DNA of 64,000 nucleotides from Pseudomonas citrullilanati (GTDB lineage Bacteria > Pseudomonadota > Gammaproteobacteria > Pseudomonadales > Pseudomonadaceae): NCBI RefSeq assembly GCF_030580855.1, contig NZ_JAUQOP010000010.1:1-64000 (forward strand), in the 5' to 3' direction. The stretch's first letter is position 1, and every line of letters starts with the position of its first letter. Positions 57,206-64,000 of the stretch are shown piece by piece. Below the pieces are notes generated by a model. The model was given only the letters and a program-made list of their open reading frames with translations, made no database searches and was not told the origin of the DNA. A program made the position numbers and the translations under genes.

Positions 57206-57493
57206 TCAAGGCCGGTCGGGCGGCGGCGCCAACAGTTGGATCTCCTCGACGGTCTCCACCAGTTCCTGGGTGATGGGCTCGCCGGTCAATTCGCCGATCA
57301 GACGCCAGTGCTCATCGATGCCGCTGCTGATAGTCGCCATGCGATCGATCATTCGGCGGGCCGCGGCCTTGGTCACCTCATCCTCGCTGCGCAACAACTC
57401 GAATGACATGGACGTCACCGAAGCAGTCAGGTGCGTCAGCGTACGTGCCGTCAGCCCTAGCAATTCCATCAGTTGCTGCTCTTTCGAATCCAT
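57206..57493 (-). CDS. Small helical hypothetical protein, 95 aa
   Basis: A 95-residue soluble, mostly helical protein (LMELLGLTARTLTHLTASVTSMSFELL, AAARRMIDRMATISSGIDEHWRLI) with a Pro-rich end. GAGCC near the start is weak. It lies 131 bases upstream of the molybdopterin enzyme on the same strand, so it may be its first gene. No family recognised. Confidence 0.65.
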   Translation of the reverse strand: MDSKEQQLMELLGLTARTLTHLTASVTSMSFELLRSEDEVTKAAARRMIDRMATISSGIDEHWRLIGELTGEPITQELVETVEEIQLLAPPPDRP

Positions 57494-57898
57494 TTCGGGG
57501 CTCCAGTGTCACGCGGGGTTCATTTATAACCCACGCCCTTGCATTAGGAAATGTTTCACCGCCACCGGCGGGCAGGCGGACGCGTGCCAGGGCCAGCGAA
57601 AACCTCTCCCGGCCCACGCAGGCCCCGTCCCGCTTGATTGCCAAGCGGCGCGACGGCGGTGTACAAAGGCTCGCTGCCGTCACGAAAACGGCCCCGGACC
57701 CGCCATTGCAGCCCCGGTGCTGGCCTCGCTGAATCCCCAAGAACCGTAGCCCTATTGGTAAGACGCGACATTTAATGTCAATATCGCGCCTTCCCCTATT
57801 TTCGTCGCCCCGTGCGGCTTTTGCCGCAGGTCTCGCCCGTTTTCCTTGAAACATGGCTTTGAGCATCTGCGGTCAGTAACAAAAAAAGGTAGTCAATC
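57494..57898. other. Intergenic region upstream of argF
   Basis: 405 bases between divergent genes. The part near argF contains an ArgR-like site. The segment from 57540 to 57730 has GC-rich coding-like frames, but none with an identifiable product or start signal; nothing else is seen. Confidence 0.5.
57755..57770 (-). promoter_or_regulatory. ArgR-like half-site upstream of argF
   Basis: On the minus strand TGTCGC, eight bases, AA. This is an exact match to the P. aeruginosa ArgR half-site (TGTCGCN8AAN5, from memory), 129 bases before the argF ATG. argF is ArgR-repressed in P. aeruginosa. The second half-site is poorly preserved. Confidence 0.5.
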
Positions 57899-58819
57899 AT
57901 GAGCGCAAGGCACTTTCTCTCCCTGATGGATTTCACGCCCGATGAGTTGCTCGGCGTCATCCGTCGAGGCGTGGAGCTCAAGGACCTGCGTAACCGCGGC
58001 GTACTGTTCGAGCCCTTGAAAAACCGGGTGCTGGGGATGATCTTCGAGAAGTCATCGACTCGCACCCGCATCTCCTTCGAAGCCGGCATGATCCAGCTGG
58101 GCGGCCAGGCGATCTTCCTGTCGCCCCGTGACACCCAGCTGGGCCGTGGCGAACCCATCGGCGATTGCGCCATCGTCATGTCGAGCATGCTGGATGCGGT
58201 GATGATCCGCACCTTTGCCCACAGCACCCTGACCGAATTCGCGGCCCACTCCCGCGTGCCGGTGATCAACGGCCTGTCCGATGACCTGCATCCCTGCCAG
58301 TTGCTGGCCGACATGCAGACATTCCTCGAACACCGTGGCTCGATCCAAGGCAAGACCGTGGCCTGGATCGGCGACGGCAACAACATGTGCAACAGCTATA
58401 TAGAAGCGGCGATGCAGTTCGATTTCCAACTGCGCATTGCCTGCCCCGAAGGCTATGACCCCGATGCCACGCTGCTCGCCAGGGCCGGCGACCGGGTGAC
58501 GATTGTCCGTGATCCGAAACTGGCCGTGGCCGGCGCACACCTGGTGAGCACCGACGTCTGGACTTCCATGGGCCAGGAAGAAGAAACCGCCAAGCGCCTC
58601 GAATTGTTCGCTCCGCTGCAGGTCAACCGCGCCCTGCTCGACCTGGCCGATGCCGACGTGCTGTTCATGCACTGCCTGCCGGCCCACCGGGGTGAAGAGA
58701 TCAGTGTCGACCTGCTGGACGACCCGCGCTCGGTGGCCTGGGACCAGGCAGAGAACCGCCTTCATGCCCAGAAGGCCCTGCTCGAGTTCCTGGTCGAGCC
58801 GGCGTACCACCACGCATGA
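57899..58819 (+). CDS. argF: Ornithine carbamoyltransferase (anabolic)
   Basis: A 306-residue transcarbamylase making citrulline. Carbamoyl-phosphate loop [12 protein letters not shown] at residues 50-61, ornithine region [12 protein letters not shown] near 265, and [11 protein letters not shown]. The length matches the anabolic ArgF rather than the catabolic ArcB. Stop overlaps the start of the ABC gene by four bases. Confidence 0.96.
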   Translation: MSARHFLSLMDFTPDELLGVIRRGVELKDLRNRGVLFEPLKNRVLGMIFEKSSTRTRISFEAGMIQLGGQAIFLSPRDTQLGRGEPIGDCAIVMSSMLDAVMIRTFAHSTLTEFAAHSRVPVINGLSDDLHPCQLLADMQTFLEHRGSIQGKTVAWIGDGNNMCNSYIEAAMQFDFQLRIACPEGYDPDATLLARAGDRVTIVRDPKLAVAGAHLVSTDVWTSMGQEEETAKRLELFAPLQVNRALLDLADADVLFMHCLPAHRGEEISVDLLDDPRSVAWDQAENRLHAQKALLEFLVEPAYHHA

Positions 58820-59925
58820 GCCAGCCCTTGTTGTTGAACTTGCACAACCTGGCCTGTGGCTACCAGGGCCAGCGGGTCGTGCAGAACCTCAACCTACACC
58901 TCAACGCCGGCGACATCGGTTGCCTGCTCGGTTCATCCGGGTGCGGCAAGACCACGACGTTGCGCGCCATTGCCGGTTTCGAGCCGGTGCACGAAGGCGA
59001 GATCCAGCTGGCCGGGGAAACCATCTCCCGCGCCGGCTTCACCCTCGCCCCAGAAAAACGCCGCATCGGCATGGTGTTCCAGGACTACGCGCTGTTTCCC
59101 CATCTGAACGTGGCCGAAAACGTTGCCTTTGGCATCCGCAAGCACCCTGACAAGGCGCGCGTGATCGAGGAACTGCTGGAACTGGTGAACCTGAAGGGCC
59201 TGGGCAAGCGCTTCCCCCATGAGCTGTCCGGCGGCCAGCAACAGCGCGTGGCCCTGGCCCGAGCGCTGGCCCCGGAGCCTCAGTTGCTGTTGCTAGACGA
59301 GCCCTTCTCCAACCTTGATGGCGAGCTGCGGCGCAAGCTCAGCCATGAGGTCAGGGACATCCTCAAGGCCCGCGGCACCAGCGCGATACTGGTCACCCAC
59401 GACCAGGAAGAAGCGTTCGCCGTCAGTGACCATGTCGGTGTGTTCAAGGAAGGTCGACTGGAACAGTGGGACACGCCCTACAACCTCTACCACGAACCGC
59501 TGACGCCATTCGTGGCCAGTTTCATCGGCCAGGGCTATTTCATTCGCGGCCGCCTCGAGAGCCCGGAATCGGTGCAGACCGAGCTGGGCACCCTGCGCGG
59601 CAACCGCGCCTATACCTGGCCGATTGGCGCCGCGGTGGACGCCTTGCTGCGACCGGACGACATCGTCTACGCCCCGGACAGCGCCCTCACCGCCCAGATC
59701 GTCAACAAGACCTTCCTTGGCGCGTCGACCTTGTATCGCCTGCAATTGCCGACAGGCGCGCAACTGGAGTCGATTTTCCCGAGCCATGCCGACCATCAGG
59801 TCGGCGCCCGGGTCGGCATTCGCGTGGCGGCTGAGCATCTGGTGCTGTTCCAGGCGCCTGGCAGCACGGCGGCCCATATCCCGCCGGTGGACAGCGGTGT
59901 ACGGCGCTACAGCAACGCCAGCTGA
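58816..59925 (+). CDS. ABC transporter ATP-binding protein, FbpC/PotA-like
   Basis: A 369-residue ATPase. Walker A is [16 protein letters not shown], the Q-loop [10 protein letters not shown], the ABC signature [15 protein letters not shown], Walker [13 protein letters not shown], and the H-loop VTHDQEEAF. The C-terminal 130 residues form a TOBE-type regulatory domain. The closest groups are iron(III) (FbpC) and polyamine/spermidine ATPases. No permease or binding-protein gene is adjacent. It is coupled to argF by ATGA overlap. Confidence 0.85.
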   Translation: MSQPLLLNLHNLACGYQGQRVVQNLNLHLNAGDIGCLLGSSGCGKTTTLRAIAGFEPVHEGEIQLAGETISRAGFTLAPEKRRIGMVFQDYALFPHLNVAENVAFGIRKHPDKARVIEELLELVNLKGLGKRFPHELSGGQQQRVALARALAPEPQLLLLDEPFSNLDGELRRKLSHEVRDILKARGTSAILVTHDQEEAFAVSDHVGVFKEGRLEQWDTPYNLYHEPLTPFVASFIGQGYFIRGRLESPESVQTELGTLRGNRAYTWPIGAAVDALLRPDDIVYAPDSALTAQIVNKTFLGASTLYRLQLPTGAQLESIFPSHADHQVGARVGIRVAAEHLVLFQAPGSTAAHIPPVDSGVRRYSNAS

Positions 59926-59948
59926 GGCGTTGGATGCGCCGGATCGGC

Positions 59949-59982
59949 TGTGTGGCGAGAGAGCAAGCTCCCTCGCCACACA
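59949..59982. terminator. Hairpin between the ABC ATPase and PhzF-like genes
   Basis: TGTGTGGCGAG / CTCGCCACACA, 11-bp perfect stem, twelve-base loop. It could be a terminator for either convergent gene or a relic of the GGCGAGG repeat family (it shares TGTGGCGAG). Confidence 0.6.
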
Positions 59983-59999
59983 AACTCACTCACCACGAT

Positions 60000-60782
60000 T
60001 CAACTCAAGGTCAACGTTCCACTGGCCACCAGCCGCGCATCCCCGCCAATCTTCACCCGCTCCCCTTCCAGCCGGCAGAACAGGGCCCCGCCCCGGGTCG
60101 AGCACTGGTAGGCCGTCAGCCCCAGCTTGCCCAGGCGCTTGGACCAGTAGGGAATCAGGCTGCAATGGGTCGAGCCGGTCACCGGGTCTTCGTTGATGCC
60201 GATCGCCGGGGCGAAATAGCGCGAAACGAAATCGTGCTTGCTGCCCGGCGCGGTGACGATCGCCCCCGGCCAGGGCAGTTTTGCCAGGGCTGCCATGTCC
60301 GGCTTGCAATCGAGCACCGCCTGCTCCGACTCCAGCACCACGAACAACTCGTTGCAACTGAGCACGTCCACCGCCTCCACGTTGAGCGCACTCTGCACCG
60401 CCAGGGAAACGCCCAGTTCGGCCGGCACGATGGCCGGAAAGTCCAGCCATAGCCGGCCCTGGTCGCGGGTAACGCTCAACGGGCCGGACCGGGAGATGAA
60501 ATCTAGCTGCGCTACGGTTTCGTGATAGACCTCGAACAGCACATGGGCACTGGCCAGCGTGGCATGCCCGCAGAGCGGGACTTCCGTGGTGGGCGTGAAC
60601 CAGCGGATGTGCCACTGCTGGCCCTCGCGCACCAGGAACGCGGTTTCCGCCAGGTTGTGCTCGGCAGCGATCTTCTGCATCAAGTCATCGGCGAGCCAGG
60701 CGTCGAGCCGATAGACCATCGCCGGGTTGCCGCCAAACGGCCGGTCACTGAACGCATCGACCTGATGAAACGCAAGCTGCAT
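60000..60782 (-). CDS. PhzF-family isomerase-like protein
   Basis: A 260-residue protein of the diaminopimelate-epimerase fold. The catalytic Glu46 is in EHNLAETAFL. GHATLASAHVLF, the AIGINEDPVTGSTHC segment and the C-terminal VASGTLTLS are family landmarks. Substrate unknown; most PhzF relatives act outside phenazine synthesis, and no other phz gene is near. Confidence 0.88.
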   Translation of the reverse strand: MQLAFHQVDAFSDRPFGGNPAMVYRLDAWLADDLMQKIAAEHNLAETAFLVREGQQWHIRWFTPTTEVPLCGHATLASAHVLFEVYHETVAQLDFISRSGPLSVTRDQGRLWLDFPAIVPAELGVSLAVQSALNVEAVDVLSCNELFVVLESEQAVLDCKPDMAALAKLPWPGAIVTAPGSKHDFVSRYFAPAIGINEDPVTGSTHCSLIPYWSKRLGKLGLTAYQCSTRGGALFCRLEGERVKIGGDARLVASGTLTLS

Positions 60783-60888
60783 GGCCCTTCTCCTTTTTTA
60801 TCGATGCGCCAGCATGAAGGGCCGCAACGGCCGTATCCAGTGACAGATCCGGAAAATTTTCACCCTACACCCGCGAACGAGGCGGGGA

Positions 60889-61359
60889 TCAAGCGCGCCC
60901 GATCCCGGCGAACTTCGCCCCGGTATGTTCGGCCAGCACCGCAGGCGCCAGCTCCACTTCCAGCCCGCGCCGTCCCGCACTGACGAAGATGCTGTCGAAC
61001 GACTCGGCAGAGGTATCGATAAACGTGCGCAGGCGCTTCTTCTGCCCCAACGGGCTGATGCCGCCGAGCAAATACCCGGTGGAACGCTGCGCCGCCGCCG
61101 GGTCAGCCATTTCCACCTTCTTCACCCCTGCCGCGTGGGCCAGCCCTTTCAGATCCAGGCTCCCCGCCACCGGCACGACCGCCACCAGCAGCTCACCTTT
61201 TTCGCTGGCCGCCAGTAACGTCTTGAACACCTGGGCCGGTTCCAACCCGAGTTTTTCCGCCGCTTCCAGGCCGTAGGACGCGGCCTTGGGGTCGTGTTCA
61301 TAACTGTGGATACGATGTTCGGCACGCACTTTCTTCAGCAGATCCAACGCGGGGGTCAT
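60889..61359 (-). CDS. ybaK: Cys-tRNA(Pro)/tRNA(Cys) deacylase YbaK
   Basis: A 156-residue trans-editing enzyme that hydrolyses Cys-tRNA(Pro). Landmarks are QVFKTLLAA (catalytic Lys), [17 protein letters not shown], and [21 protein letters not shown]. The ATG at 61359 has AGGAGC upstream; 20 extra upstream residues in the frame are unlike the family. Confidence 0.92.
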   Translation of the reverse strand: MTPALDLLKKVRAEHRIHSYEHDPKAASYGLEAAEKLGLEPAQVFKTLLAASEKGELLVAVVPVAGSLDLKGLAHAAGVKKVEMADPAAAQRSTGYLLGGISPLGQKKRLRTFIDTSAESFDSIFVSAGRRGLEVELAPAVLAEHTGAKFAGIGRA

Positions 61360-61521
61360 GGCCGCTCCTGGCAAGGCAATCAAAAAGACTGGGACGGATT
61401 CTAAGTCATCACCGACCAAAACGCTGCGGGTTGCGCTGCCGCCGTGGGCACCAGCCTGGCGAAGAAGCAGTCATTCACACCGCGAATAGTTTAAATGTGA
61501 CCGACGGTTCACTTTCGACCT

Positions 61522-61550
61522 TTGACACCGGCGTTTCTTGTCTATATTTT
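61522..61550 (+). promoter_or_regulatory. Probable sigma-70 promoter of glpF
   Basis: TTGACA at 61522-61527 and TATTTT at 61545-61550 (17-base spacing; TATATT two bases earlier is an alternative). A TTTCGA-containing pair (CTTTCGACC near 61513 and TTCGAAACTGAAAG at 61551-61564) overlaps it and could be a GlpR operator. The leader is about 120 bases. The gap from 61360 to 61680 holds no other feature. Confidence 0.55.
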
Positions 61551-61680
61551 TTCGAAACTGAAAGTCAAAACGCATGTCTCAAGCAACAACCCGAGTCCAG
61601 GAAGGGATCCTGTCTCGGCGGAAATCGCGCTATAGAGCCTGCTCGAACGCGCCCGGAAAAAAACAATAACCGAGGTTCGA

Positions 61681-64000
<2,320 letters not shown>

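Noticed and set aside
60000..60782. Phenazine biosynthesis gene phzF
   Set aside because: The fold is PhzF-like, but no other phz gene is present and the family is broad.

Overview
The window is a stretch of Pseudomonas chromosome, most likely from the P. fluorescens complex. The base composition is GC-rich and genes are densely packed. Gene order matches known Pseudomonas blocks: scpB-scpA-yciO-rnm/yciB-yciI-cpx, imelysin-DUF1513-mexVW, inaA-warA-colS-colR, groSL-fxsA, rnf-nth, argG-motY/pyrC-rnt-prx/bfd-bfr-grxD-argF, and glpFK. Intergenic spaces carry many short GC-rich inverted repeats (REP/REPIN type) typical of that group. Almost everything is core genome. I see no prophage, insertion sequence, CRISPR array, rRNA or tRNA.

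Layout. 0-5.4 kb: a ZntB-like transporter, a chemoreceptor, two very small conserved-looking ORFs, an MFS exporter and the ribosome-rescue hydrolase arfB. 5.6-9.0 kb: aroP, then a long, partly AT-rich spacer leading to a 45-aa acidic peptide gene followed by an enzyme of the M29 aminopeptidase/NicX fold. This pair is the least conventional locus and looks like a minimal peptide-plus-tailoring-enzyme unit. 9.3-18.4 kb: rluB, the condensin partners scpB/scpA, yciO, rnm, yciB, yciI and a CpxR/Spy-like/CpxA envelope-stress system. 18.6-26.6 kb: a diheme oxidoreductase, an imelysin-like lipoprotein and DUF1513 (an iron-related set), followed by the MexVW efflux pair. 26.7-33.4 kb: the ColRS metal-sensing system with its target operon (warA, inaA, a small protein), plus an LtaS-like phosphotransferase and a PAP2 phosphatase, all concerned with the outer envelope.

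33.6-41.7 kb: groEL/groES, fxsA, a HugZ-family protein, an SDR enzyme, the Fe-S carrier apbC/mrp and metG. 41.8-46.2 kb: an Rnf-like operon with nth. It lacks rnfC, its RnfA has no cysteine at all, and its RnfE lacks the first cluster cysteine. 46.2-57.5 kb: a small conserved protein with an overlapping upstream ORF, a LuxR-type regulator, an unknown membrane protein, argG, motY, pyrC, rnt, a 2-Cys peroxiredoxin, bfd, bacterioferritin, a monothiol glutaredoxin, and a cytoplasmic molybdopterin oxidoreductase. 57.9-64 kb: argF translationally coupled to an orphan ABC ATPase, a PhzF-family protein, ybaK, glpF, and glpK, which runs off the window end.

Common themes are envelope stress (Cpx, Col, MexVW, PAP2/LtaS-like), iron storage and redox (imelysin set, bfd/bfr, peroxiredoxin, glutaredoxin, Rnf-like operon) and housekeeping metabolism. 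Names rest on motifs, length and synteny recalled from memory; no database search was run.
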